A DNA stretch of 24,092 nucleotides, taken from assembly GCF_001279725.1 (NCBI RefSeq), contig NZ_LGDE01000459.1:1-24092 (forward strand). The letters run 5' to 3'. Positions 15,257 through 21,813 of this stretch are shown piece after piece. The DNA comes from Streptomyces sp. WM4235. Lineage in GTDB: Bacteria > Actinomycetota > Actinomycetes > Streptomycetales > Streptomycetaceae. Numbering within the stretch: the first letter of the stretch is position 1; the number at the start of each line of letters is the position of its first letter. The position numbers and the translations under genes were made by a program. The notes beneath the pieces were generated by a model. It did not search any database, was not told where the DNA came from, and saw only the letters and a program-made list of their open reading frames with translations.

Positions 15257-16050
15257 GGCCTGGCGTGAACCCCGAAACCGTGAACCTCGAAACCATGGCC
15301 CCCGAAACCGTGGCCCCCGAAACCGAGGTCCTTGAAGCCCTGGCCGTCGTGGTCCCCGCCCATGACGAGGAGGCCCTCCTGCCGGCCGCGCTCGCCGCCG
15401 TCCGCACCGCCACCCTGCACCCGGCTCTCCGCCGCCTGAGGGTCCTCACCGTGGTCGTCGCGGACCACTGTCGCGACAACACCGCGTCCCTCGCTCGCGA
15501 AGCCGGTGCCACCGTCGTCACCGGCAGCTTCCGCAACCCCGGCCAGGCGCGCGCCGTCGGTGTCCGCCGAGCCCTGCGGGAACTCGGCCCGTCGGCATCA
15601 CACGCGTGGATCGCCACCACCGACGCCGACAGTGAAGTGCCCGCGGACTGGCTGGCCCACCAGCTCGCCCGCGCCCGCGAGGGCTGGGAGGCGGTCGTGG
15701 GCACGGTGATGCTCCCGCCCAGGTCACCCCTGGCAGACCGCCTCCGGACCCGGTACGAGGCGACCCGACCGTCGGACGGGGAGTGGTACCACCCGCACGT
15801 GCACGGAGCGAACCTCGGTGTCACCGCGCACGCGTACCTCTCCGTCGGCGGCTTCCCCCCGCTCGGGGTAGGCGAGGACCACGCGCTGGTCGACGCCCTG
15901 AACCGCGCCGGGCACCGCGTCCTGACCACGGCTGCCTGCCCGGTCCTCACTTCGGCACGAGTCCGAGGCCGCGCCCGCGGCGGCTTCGCCGACGACCTGG
16001 CCGCCTTGGGCTCTCACCACCTGGAGGGACACCAGCCGACCGCGGGTTGA
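15253..16050 (+). CDS. Family 2 glycosyltransferase, last gene of the operon
   Basis: This 265-aa GT-A fold enzyme has the nucleotide-sugar site VVVPAHDEEALLPAAL (32-47), then VVVADHCRDNTASLA. The metal-binding D124-A-D126 is in TTDADSEVPADWL, and the later acceptor region is HGANLGVTAHAYLSVGGFPP followed by GEDHALVDAL. No membrane segment is visible, so it is likely soluble or membrane-associated in the cytoplasm. GTG 15253 overlaps the preceding stop by 4 bases. The first 30 residues are a five-residue repeat (PETVN, LETMA, PETVA), and GTG 15265, GTG 15280, ATG 15295 or GTG 15310 could also start the protein. It probably adds a sugar to the scaffold that the deacetylase and methyltransferase modify. 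Confidence 0.88.
   Translation: MRPGVNPETVNLETMAPETVAPETEVLEALAVVVPAHDEEALLPAALAAVRTATLHPALRRLRVLTVVVADHCRDNTASLAREAGATVVTGSFRNPGQARAVGVRRALRELGPSASHAWIATTDADSEVPADWLAHQLARAREGWEAVVGTVMLPPRSPLADRLRTRYEATRPSDGEWYHPHVHGANLGVTAHAYLSVGGFPPLGVGEDHALVDALNRAGHRVLTTAACPVLTSARVRGRARGGFADDLAALGSHHLEGHQPTAG
15271..15345 (+). repeat. Five degenerate 15-bp units at the glycosyltransferase N-terminus
   Basis: Units start at 15271, 15286, 15301, 15316 and 15331, with consensus CCCGAAACCGTGGCC; the last is the most diverged. They are in frame and encode x-E-x-x-x pentapeptides. Three units carry an in-frame GTG or ATG. Confidence 0.85.
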
Positions 16051-16053
16051 CTC

Positions 16054-16117
16054 CGCCGCCTCGCCGCCTCGCCGCCTCGCCGCCTCGCCGCCTCGCCGCC
16101 TCGCCGCCTCGCCGCCT
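16054..16117. repeat. Eight perfect copies of an 8-bp repeat (CGCCGCCT)
   Basis: The tract starts three bases after the glycosyltransferase stop and has no interruptions. The 8-bp unit is not a multiple of three, so it is not part of a conserved protein. It is too short per unit for CRISPR. Copy number is likely to vary between strains. Confidence 0.95.
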
Positions 16118-16172
16118 CGGACGTGGGGTGGAGGGGTATCGTCCGTCCGGGCGTGCGGGAGCATCGGCAACG

Positions 16173-16376
16173 CTACCGATCGCCGTCCTCGTCCCGGGAG
16201 TTCCTCGAATTGGCGCGGCGCGCCCTCTCGGGGTCGGCCGGCGGGGAGGACGATCCCGTTCCCGTTCTTGAAGGTGAACCCGGCTCGCGTCCGTGATCGT
16301 CCACGGTGCCGCCGTGGTTCTGCAGCCGCGGTGCCCGCCGCCCGCTGTCGCCGGATCCGTGCTCGATGTCAGTCAT
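16173..16376 (-). CDS. Small hydrophilic protein, 67 aa, unknown
   Basis: ATG 16376 has GGAG 9 bases upstream. The product is strongly hydrophilic and disordered in character: MTDIEHGSGDSGRRAPRLQN at the start, a Ser/Pro/Gly-rich middle and RRANSRNSRDEDGDR at the end. There is no hydrophobic core, signal or known motif. It lies on the strand opposite the operon and may form a unit with the similar protein upstream at 16458-16847. The coding call rests on the ribosome site and acceptable codon bias. Confidence 0.5.
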   Translation of the reverse strand: MTDIEHGSGDSGRRAPRLQNHGGTVDDHGREPGSPSRTGTGSSSPPADPERARRANSRNSRDEDGDR

Positions 16377-16457
16377 GAGGCTTCTCCGACCATGCCGATC
16401 CGGAGGGAGCGCCGCCCGGGGAGACCCCTCCGGGGTACGTCCAGGGTGAGCTTGTCG

Positions 16458-16847
16458 CTATCCGGCGCTGCGCGGGCCGGGCGGGTCCTGGGGGTCGACG
16501 CCGGTGGTGGCGGAGGCGTCCTTGGTTCCGCTGGGGCGCTGGGAGCGGCCCTGCGGGCCACGGTCGTGCATTCCCGCCTCACCCGCACCCTTCTTCTGCT
16601 CCTCGCCTCGGCGGCCCTGACTTCTGGAGGGCTTGCCGTGGGGGTTGCCGGCCTCTTCCTTCGAAACGGTTCGGCCGGGGCCCTTGGCGGGAGCGTACTT
16701 GTCCGGGTGGAACGAACGATGAGCGCTCGGGTTGTCCTGCTGCTTGGTCTCGTCCACATCCGGGGACCAGCCGTGCTGCTTGGTTCCCTCGAACCGGCTG
16801 GGCCCCTCACCGTGCGTGGGCTGGGACGGCTTCGGCTGCTTGGCCAT
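16458..16847 (-). CDS. Hydrophilic, probably disordered protein, 129 aa
   Basis: The protein begins MAKQPKPSQPTHGEGPSRFE, with HGWSPDVDETKQQDNPSAHR and FHPDKYAPAKGPGRTVSKEE further on. It is rich in K, Q, G, P, S and E throughout, with no hydrophobic segment. I believe similar short proteins are common in Streptomyces, but I know no function for them. Its composition resembles stress-linked hydrophilins, which is only a suggestion. ATG 16847 fits the composition change; the longer frame to 16889 adds an unlike hydrophobic stretch. AGCAGG lies close upstream. Confidence 0.65.
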   Translation of the reverse strand: MAKQPKPSQPTHGEGPSRFEGTKQHGWSPDVDETKQQDNPSAHRSFHPDKYAPAKGPGRTVSKEEAGNPHGKPSRSQGRRGEEQKKGAGEAGMHDRGPQGRSQRPSGTKDASATTGVDPQDPPGPRSAG

Positions 16848-16959
16848 GACCTGACCTGCTGTCCTGATAGGGAAGGACGCCAGAAACACGCGCCCTGGTC
16901 ATGCCATTCTCCCACCACCCACGGATCCCACCGGATCCCACGGAAGGCGCCTTCCGGAG

Positions 16960-17361
16960 TCAGGCGGTGGGGGAGCTGATGCGGTCCGGTCGGATCACGT
17001 AGATCACGCGGACCTGGTCGGTGCCGCCGTACCAGGGGTAGGGGCCGCCGAGGTACTTCTGAGCGAGGGCCTCGATGTGCGCGACCGCCCCCTCGGTGGT
17101 CACGCGCACCACACGGCCGCGGATCTGGACGTAGGAAGCGGGCTGCGCGGGGTCGGCGACCGCGACGGCCACCCGCGGGTCACGTGCGATGTTCCGGGTC
17201 TTCTGATGTGACTCGACGCTGTTGATCAGGACGTGCTCGCCATCGGTGTCGACCCACGTCTGCGTGAGCTGGGGCGAGCCGTCGGGCATCGTCGTCGCGA
17301 TGTAGCAAGTGCTGGGGCGACGCAGCAGCGCCACCACGTCCTCGCCGAGGGGTACGGGCAC
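16960..17361 (-). CDS. PPOX-class F420-dependent oxidoreductase-like protein
   Basis: This 133-aa split-barrel protein reads PLGEDVVALLRRPSTCYIAT, then PDGSPQLTQTWVDTDGEHVL, INSVESHQKTRNIARDPRVA and QKYLGGPYPWYGGTDQVRV. This pattern (DGSPQxTxTWVDxDG, N-x-R-DPRV, KYxGxPYPW) matches the pyridoxamine-phosphate-oxidase-like F420-binding family of actinobacteria, which reduce or oxidise small organic substrates with F420. The substrate is unknown. GTG 17361 is preceded by GGAG with 7-base spacing; the longer frame to 17586 adds a Pro/Arg/Cys-rich segment with no family likeness. Acts as a cytoplasmic dimer by family. Confidence 0.87.
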   Translation of the reverse strand: MPVPLGEDVVALLRRPSTCYIATTMPDGSPQLTQTWVDTDGEHVLINSVESHQKTRNIARDPRVAVAVADPAQPASYVQIRGRVVRVTTEGAVAHIEALAQKYLGGPYPWYGGTDQVRVIYVIRPDRISSPTA

Positions 17362-17663
17362 GGAGGATCTCCAGGGGCATGGTCGCAGTGGTCGGCTGGA
17401 GCCACCGTAGCCATGCAGGCTCCCCGGCCGTGGCTCCCGTTTCCCCGGGCAGGGACACGTCATCCGGTTGGCTGAGTCGGCAGGCCCGATGGACCCCGGG
17501 GCCGCGCGGCCGAGGCAGTGAATGTAGCTCCGTGTATGAGTCGGAGCGCTGTGTGTGACCGTGCGTGTGGTCGGGTCCGGTGACATCGGCTCGGATAACT
17601 CGACGTGCCCGAAGGACGGGACAGGTACCGCGTCAGAGGTGGCTCTGTGGGTAGGCGGACGGC
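17362..17663. other. Divergent gap between the PPOX gene and a small forward gene
   Basis: About 300 bases with GT-rich stretches near 17520-17575 but no repeat, hairpin or promoter pair clear enough to name. It should hold the promoters of both flanking genes. Confidence 0.4.
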
Positions 17664-17894
17664 ATGAAGCAACGTAACGGCCAGGACCCCGAACTGCCTG
17701 CTCCCGTCCCGGAACACGGGAAGGAGAGCCTGACCCCCAACCTGCCTCCGACCGGGCCCCGGGCTCCTGATCTGGAGGGCGCCGTCAGCACGCGGCGCGA
17801 GAAGAAGGGTGAAGGGCCGGGAGCCGAGCGCCCTGCCGACGCTCCCGAGAGCGGCGGCCCCACGGAGGGTGCCTCCGTAGAGCCCCCGGACTGA
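17664..17894 (+). CDS. Small hydrophilic protein, 76 aa, unknown
   Basis: The protein starts MKQRNGQDPELPAPVPEHGK and ends GGPTEGASVEPPD. It is acidic, rich in P, E and G, and has no hydrophobic segment. Third-position GC is high along its length and AGGCGG lies 5 bases before the ATG. This is the third hydrophilic small protein within 2 kb. No family recognised. Confidence 0.6.
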   Translation: MKQRNGQDPELPAPVPEHGKESLTPNLPPTGPRAPDLEGAVSTRREKKGEGPGAERPADAPESGGPTEGASVEPPD

Positions 17895-18069
17895 CGAGCT
17901 CGTGAGGTCCGGTATCGGAATCTGATCAGTGGCAAGCGTCGAGGGACAGTGGGTCGTGTACCAGTTGGCGGCGAGGTCGGTCGTCATGATGGCGCAGGCG
18001 AGGTCCTCAGACTGACGGTGAGTTCCCTCGGAGCGGTCGTTCCCGGCTCGTGGCCGGTCGGTGACTCGC

Positions 18070-18111
18070 CCGGCACGTGTCGGTCGGCCATGGTCCCCGG
18101 CACGGTGTCGG
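18070..18111. promoter_or_regulatory. Two near-identical palindromes upstream of the DUF3592 gene
   Basis: CCGGCACGTGTCGG (18070-18083) and CCGGCACGGTGTCGG (18097-18111) are near-palindromes spaced 27 bases apart start to start, differing by one inserted G. The second is flanked by further C and G bases that extend the symmetry. They lie 57-98 bases before the ATG at 18168. They may be a double operator for an unknown regulator. Confidence 0.35.
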
Positions 18112-18167
18112 GGTGACCGTCCCCGCGCATCCGCAACCGACACCCTCACGCACGCGTCACACCTCAC

Positions 18168-18593
18168 ATGCAACGCGAATGGCTCTTCTCGCTCATCCCC
18201 CTGACGATCGGCGTGACCTTCCTCGGCTTCGGCGTGTACGGACTGCGCCGTGCCCGTGCGCTCCGCCGTACGGGCGTCACCGTGCAGGGGCGGATCGTCC
18301 GCCACGACGTCCAGCGAAGCGACGAAGGCGCCAAGTTCCACTACCCGGTCGCGGCTTGGACCACCGAGGACGGTCGCGCGTGCGAGCACGCATCCAGGTT
18401 CGGCCGCGGTTCCATCGCGAGACCCTTCGGCGTGGGGGCCCATGTCGTGGTCCGCTACGATCCGCACGATCCTCGCCGGTTCGAGATCCAAGGCTGGGAC
18501 GTGGCGACGGTCGACCTGTTGTTCACCGTCTTGGGATCGCTCTTCACCGTCGGCACGTTGGTGGCGTTGCTCATCGGTCTGCTCACCTTCTGA
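18168..18593 (+). CDS. DUF3592-family membrane protein
   Basis: This 141-aa protein has one membrane segment near the N-terminus (about 7-26, LFSLIPLTIGVTFLGFGVYG) and one near the C-terminus (about 114-139). Between them is a beta-rich domain with GVTVQGRIVRHDVQRS, FHYPVAAWTTEDGR and VVVRYDPHDPRRFEIQGWD. The GxVV/I, YxPVxxW and VxYDPxxP pattern is that of DUF3592, whose function is not established. No ribosome site is evident before the ATG; a leaderless transcript or different start is possible. It converges on the SH3-like protein gene. Confidence 0.82.
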   Translation: MQREWLFSLIPLTIGVTFLGFGVYGLRRARALRRTGVTVQGRIVRHDVQRSDEGAKFHYPVAAWTTEDGRACEHASRFGRGSIARPFGVGAHVVVRYDPHDPRRFEIQGWDVATVDLLFTVLGSLFTVGTLVALLIGLLTF

Positions 18594-18641
18594 CGGCCGC
18601 GTCCTCCTCCGACTGCCGCGTCCTGGGTCGTACGACGCGAA

Positions 18642-18678
18642 CCCGCCTCGCCCCCGCCGTGGCCGGGGTGAGGCGGGG
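18642..18678. terminator. Bidirectional terminator hairpin
   Basis: CCCGCCTCGCCCC and GGGGTGAGGCGGG pair over 13 bp with one G-T wobble around a short loop. It lies between the stops of the convergent DUF3592 and SH3-like genes. Confidence 0.75.
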
Positions 18679-18687
18679 ACGGGCGGG

Positions 18688-19017
18688 TCAGCAGGCTCGT
18701 ACGGAGATCTGGTCGCGGACCTGGGAGGCGCGGACGTACTTCCAACTGCCCGTGTCGTAGATCTGGCCCCAGAACCAGCGCTGGCCCTGATTGTCCAGCC
18801 AGCAGTTCATGGCGAACTTGGTGCCGCTCTTCGACCAGTGGTGCGGGGTGGTGCCGGTGTTGGGCGCGCTGTAGATGGCCACCCAGCCGTTGGCGTCGTT
18901 CTGCCAGACGTACGAGAGTCCGGCCGCCGATGCGGGCGCCTGCATCGCGCCCGCGCCGGCCAACAGGACGCCCGCCACGGCGAGCCCGCCCAGTCGGCGC
19001 CTGAGTCGGTTCTCCAC
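18688..19017 (-). CDS. Secreted SH3-like domain protein
   Basis: This 109-aa protein has a clear Sec signal peptide: basic RLRRRL, hydrophobic LAVAGVLLAGAGA and AxA cleavage near residue 31 (PASA). The mature 78 residues resemble a bacterial SH3 fold (VAIYSAPNTGTT, then WFWGQIYDTGSWKYVRASQV). They contain two cysteines, C72 and C109, which could form a disulfide outside the cell. Such small secreted proteins are frequent in Streptomyces and may bind the cell wall; no activity is proven. GTG 19017 follows AGGAGG with ideal spacing. Confidence 0.82.
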   Translation of the reverse strand: MENRLRRRLGGLAVAGVLLAGAGAMQAPASAAGLSYVWQNDANGWVAIYSAPNTGTTPHHWSKSGTKFAMNCWLDNQGQRWFWGQIYDTGSWKYVRASQVRDQISVRAC

Positions 19018-19200
19018 GCTGTACCTCCTCTGTGTGGGTTGCGAGCATGCCCCGGGGGTGGCCCGAGCCGCAGCCGTTCCGGGGAGGCGGGACGGCTGTG
19101 TCCGAAGTATCGATTCCGCGGAGCCGTCGGTCTCGAATTCCGGCCGGTCGGAGGTCGGTCGGGTGGCGGGTGTCCGGGCGGAAGGGTGGCCGGGTGCCCC

Positions 19201-19557
19201 TCAGACAGCCATCCACGGCACACGGCAGGTGTGGGGGGCCGTTCCCTCCGGACACAAGCCGTTGATCACCGCCTTGCGGAGCGCCCGCCACGTCCGGAGG
19301 GAACACGCCAAGTGGACGCGCAGTTCGATCAGTTGTCGGGAGCCGCCGCCCTGAGCGGGATGTTCCGCGGCCCACTGCTCCGCCAGGTGGTCGTACATGT
19401 CGGCGGTCGACAGCTCGCTGCCGGGAAACGAATCGGCGACGGTCCGACCGATGATCCGGGCGCTCCGGGAACCCACCGCGTCCTCGACGAGCCCGCTGAC
19501 CCATGCCAGCCCCTGCTCGTCCGCGTACAGGCCGAAAGCGAGATCGCGCGTCTTCAT
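19201..19557 (-). CDS. Unknown 118-aa protein, partner of the MerR regulator
   Basis: The protein starts MKTRDLAFGLYADEQGLAWV and continues GLVEDAVGSRSARIIGRTVA and DSFPGSELSTADMYDHLAEQ. It is predicted to be mainly helical and soluble. It ends with a stretch containing two cysteines (CPEGTAPHTCRVPWMAV). I recognise no family. It begins 4 bases after the MerR stop, with AAGGG about 7 bases upstream of the ATG, so the two form an operon. It may be the effector controlled by, or working with, that regulator. Confidence 0.65.
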   Translation of the reverse strand: MKTRDLAFGLYADEQGLAWVSGLVEDAVGSRSARIIGRTVADSFPGSELSTADMYDHLAEQWAAEHPAQGGGSRQLIELRVHLACSLRTWRALRKAVINGLCPEGTAPHTCRVPWMAV

Positions 19558-19561
19558 CGCG

Positions 19562-20512
19562 TCAGCCCTTCGTGATGGCGACATCGCCCGTGGCGAAGGC
19601 GGTGGTGAACCAGGAGTGGACGGGAGCGAGCGCCGGTGATGCGGGCCACCCGTTGATCGTCGCCAGGAGCTGCCAGTAGCGCTCGGCGTGTGGGTCGGTG
19701 GTTGTCCGCAGGCGGGCGAGGAGCCAGCGGCGCAGATCGCTTTCGCCGGCACGCTCGAATGCGTGCGCGTAGAGGTTGCCCAGTGAATCGGAAAGGGCCT
19801 CACCCTTGGCGGAGGCCGGCAGGAGGCCGGCGGACACGGCCTCGTCGATTCGTTCACCCATCACCCGGTTGAGAGTGGAGTGCAGAGCGCCGATGTCCTG
19901 CGGGGAGGGCTCCACCGCCTGGTCCTCGGCCATGCGGCGCAGCGTGTCACGGAAGTCTGCGTTCTGGCAGAGTCCGACGAGTTCCACCCAGGCCTCGACC
20001 TGTTCGGGTGTGGGATCGTCGGGCAACTCGGGCACGGCGGACCGCATCAGGGCCACGAACTCGGGATTGATGTCGTGGTCTTCGAAGACACCGTCGATGA
20101 AGTCGGATACGAGGCGCCGTTGTTCGGCCCGGGAGAGCGTGGCGAGTTGGCGCAAGAGGTCCATCTCCATGGTGGTGGGGGCGTGTCGGGCGACCGCACG
20201 GAGTACTGCCCGGCGTAGGCGCAGAGTGCGGATCCGCACGTCCAAGGCGGTGGCGTGCGCTTCCGTGACCTCCGGTATGGAGGCTTCCCGGTCCAGTACC
20301 TTGCGCACGGTCGCCAGGTCGAGCCCGAGATCGCGCAGCGTGCGGGCCAGTTCCAGGCGTGCGAGTGCGTCGAGGCCGTAGAGGCGGTAACCCGCCGGGC
20401 TGCGGTCGGCCGGCGGGACGATGCCCTTGTCGGAATAGAACCGGATGGTCTTCACCGTCAGACCGGTTCGGCGGGATAGCTCTCCGATGGAATAGAGCGT
20501 GTCGCTGTCCAT
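19562..20512 (-). CDS. MerR-family transcriptional regulator with large helical sensor domain
   Basis: This 316-aa protein has a standard MerR N-terminus: LYSIGELSRRTGLTVKTIRF, then YSDKGIVPPADRSPAGYRLY, the Arg-Tyr motif and the dimer helix (LELARTLRDLGLDLATVRKV). From about residue 110 it carries a long, mostly helical domain ending with WLLARLRTT and VHSWFTTAFATGD. This is far longer than metal sensors (about 130-150 aa), so ligand sensing by a TipA- or BmrR-like mode is more likely; the ligand is unknown. ATG 20512 lies at the predicted transcription start (see the promoter entry), so translation may be leaderless. Confidence 0.9.
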   Translation of the reverse strand: MDSDTLYSIGELSRRTGLTVKTIRFYSDKGIVPPADRSPAGYRLYGLDALARLELARTLRDLGLDLATVRKVLDREASIPEVTEAHATALDVRIRTLRLRRAVLRAVARHAPTTMEMDLLRQLATLSRAEQRRLVSDFIDGVFEDHDINPEFVALMRSAVPELPDDPTPEQVEAWVELVGLCQNADFRDTLRRMAEDQAVEPSPQDIGALHSTLNRVMGERIDEAVSAGLLPASAKGEALSDSLGNLYAHAFERAGESDLRRWLLARLRTTTDPHAERYWQLLATINGWPASPALAPVHSWFTTAFATGDVAITKG

Positions 20513-20518
20513 GCCCTC

Positions 20519-20549
20519 AGCTTGCTGTCTCCCCCCACGGGAGAGTCAA
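20519..20549 (-). promoter_or_regulatory. MerR-type promoter: 19-bp spacer with palindrome inside
   Basis: On the reverse strand, TTGACT (20549-20544) is followed after 19 bases by CAAGCT (20524-20519). The spacer holds the inverted repeat GGGAGA/TCTCCC (forward-strand arms 20528-20533 and 20539-20544). A long spacer with an operator between -35 and -10 is the hallmark of MerR-controlled promoters. The -10 ends 6 bases before the A of the MerR start codon. Confidence 0.6.
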
Positions 20550-20832
20550 CCGGGGCCATGGCAACCTTCGGGACCACAGGACCACAGGACTACGGGTCGA
20601 GGGGTCGACGGGGCTACGGACCCCGGACGACGGGGCTCGGCGCAGGCGGATGCGCGGCCGATCCGGCGGCTTGCACCGGCCCACCCACGAACCGCCGGGC
20701 GCGGATCGTGGAACGGCCGCCGGAAGTGCTGCGTCCCTTCTCTACATCGGCGATGTGTCGAACCGGGGCCCTGGCCCTGGCGGTTGGCGGAGGGGCGGGG
20801 TTGTGCGGGAAGGCAGGAGGAGGGGAGTGCTG

Positions 20833-21231
20833 ATGGTGGCACTCGCGGCGGGGCTGCCACTGCTCGTGGCCGGGATCGTCATGGCGGTGGTGTTCACGGG
20901 GACCGGTGTCGTGGGGTCGAGCCCGTTGCACCGGGCGGTGGACGAGTACCTCGACGCGGTGGGAAACGGAGATCACGCACCGGCCACCGCTCCGGAAGGC
21001 CTCTGTCCGGACGGCACGGGCGATCCTGCGGCCGTCCTGCATTCCCTCGCGAAGACGTTCGAGCACCACATCGTGTCCTCCACCGCGAGCGCCGACGATG
21101 CCTCGGTCAACGTGGACCTCACCCAGGGCGACGGCGACCCGGTCGCGGTGGTGCTGGACCTGCGTCGTTCCGGGGGCCGTTGGGAGGTGTGCGCGGCCTC
21201 CACCGGTCAAGTGTCGATCGATCCCTTCTGA
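20833..21231 (+). CDS. Membrane-anchored exported protein, unknown (NTF2/DUF4878-like)
   Basis: This 132-aa protein starts with a membrane segment (VALAAGLPLLVAGIVMAVVF). An extracellular part follows: LHRAVDEYLDAVGNGDHAPA, two cysteines (ATAPEGLCPDG and GRWEVCAAST), and beta strands ending DLRRSGGRWEVCAASTGQVS. The order helix-DG-beta with RxGGxWxVC resembles DUF4878/NTF2-like lipid- or membrane-anchored proteins. ATG 20833 has AGGAGG at 20818-20823. GTG 20827 is an alternative, and a longer start at GTG 20755 would use three AGG codons in a row, which are rare in Streptomyces. It is divergent from MerR. Confidence 0.7.
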   Translation: MVALAAGLPLLVAGIVMAVVFTGTGVVGSSPLHRAVDEYLDAVGNGDHAPATAPEGLCPDGTGDPAAVLHSLAKTFEHHIVSSTASADDASVNVDLTQGDGDPVAVVLDLRRSGGRWEVCAASTGQVSIDPF

Positions 21232-21347
21232 TCGCCGCCCGGCCGGGTCGGAGCCACTGGCACTCCGGTGCCCCCGCCGCACCCGCAACCCTCCCGCCCG
21301 CACCGGCCGGCCGCATCAGATGACCAGCGGGCGGGCAGGGTTCAGCC

Positions 21348-21608
21348 ATGTCGAACTCCCACGCATCACTCGGTGAGGCCGCGATCGATCAGAGCGCCGC
21401 GGCTCGAACAGGAAGCGGCCTGCCGCATGAGGCAAGCCCTGCGATCCGCCCTCCGGCAGGCACGAGCACGTCGATGCCCGGTGGCCGGGACGGTGATCGG
21501 GGCGGTGGTCGGGGCGTCCGCGCCCCGGCTTCCGAGCTGCTCACACTCCTCGACAGGCAGCACCAGCCCGAGCCGGACACCGTCCCGGGGCAGGAGACCC
21601 TGTTCTGA
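21348..21608 (+). CDS. Possible small protein of unknown function, 86 aa
   Basis: The frame from ATG 21348 to TGA 21608 ends APASELLTLLDRQHQPEPDT then VPGQETLF. The last 28 codons have very high third-position GC and look coding, while the first part is less regular. GGGCAGGG lies about 9 bases before the ATG. It could be a small gene or the tail of a decayed larger one. No family recognised. Confidence 0.3.
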   Translation: MSNSHASLGEAAIDQSAAARTGSGLPHEASPAIRPPAGTSTSMPGGRDGDRGGGRGVRAPASELLTLLDRQHQPEPDTVPGQETLF

Positions 21609-21777
21609 TCCGTACCGTCCACAGGCGTCAGGCGGAGCGGATGGAACGGCCGCATCCTTCCCCGGTCTGGAGGGAATCACGACCGCGACCGGTGACCGAC
21701 ACCGGAGTGGGGACTCCATGTGGGGACTCCGGGTGGGGACGCGGATGGGACGGAGCGCGGGCAGCATAGGTCGGCCA
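21609..21777. other. Gene-free stretch upstream of the PadR promoter
   Basis: About 170 bases with repeated GTGGGGAC motifs (near 21709-21740: GTGGGGACTCC, TGTGGGGACTCC, GGTGGGGACGCG). No gene or hairpin is evident. With the uncertain ORF at 21348 excluded, the whole gap from 21232 is about 580 bases. Confidence 0.4.
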
Positions 21778-21806
21778 TCGACATATGCCGGTACGCGATC
21801 TATGGT
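21778..21806 (+). promoter_or_regulatory. Promoter of the PadR operon
   Basis: TCGACA (21778-21783) and TATGGT (21801-21806) are separated by 17 bases, close to the main sigma-factor consensus. The start codon GTG 21814 lies 7 bases after the -10, so the transcript is probably leaderless. Confidence 0.6.
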
Positions 21807-21813
21807 GATCCTT

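Noticed and set aside
13791..15950. Reverse-strand open frame of 719 codons over the operon
   Set aside because: It covers three well-supported forward genes; its product is Arg/Gly/Pro-rich with no domain.
16054..16117. CRISPR-like array
   Set aside because: Units are 8 bp with no spacers and there are no cas genes; it is a simple tandem repeat.
17900..17987. Small reverse ORF starting MTTDLAANWYTTHC
   Set aside because: Codon bias holds for only about 20 codons, then the frame runs antisense through a better-supported gene. There is no ribosome site. It could be a remnant but cannot be supported.
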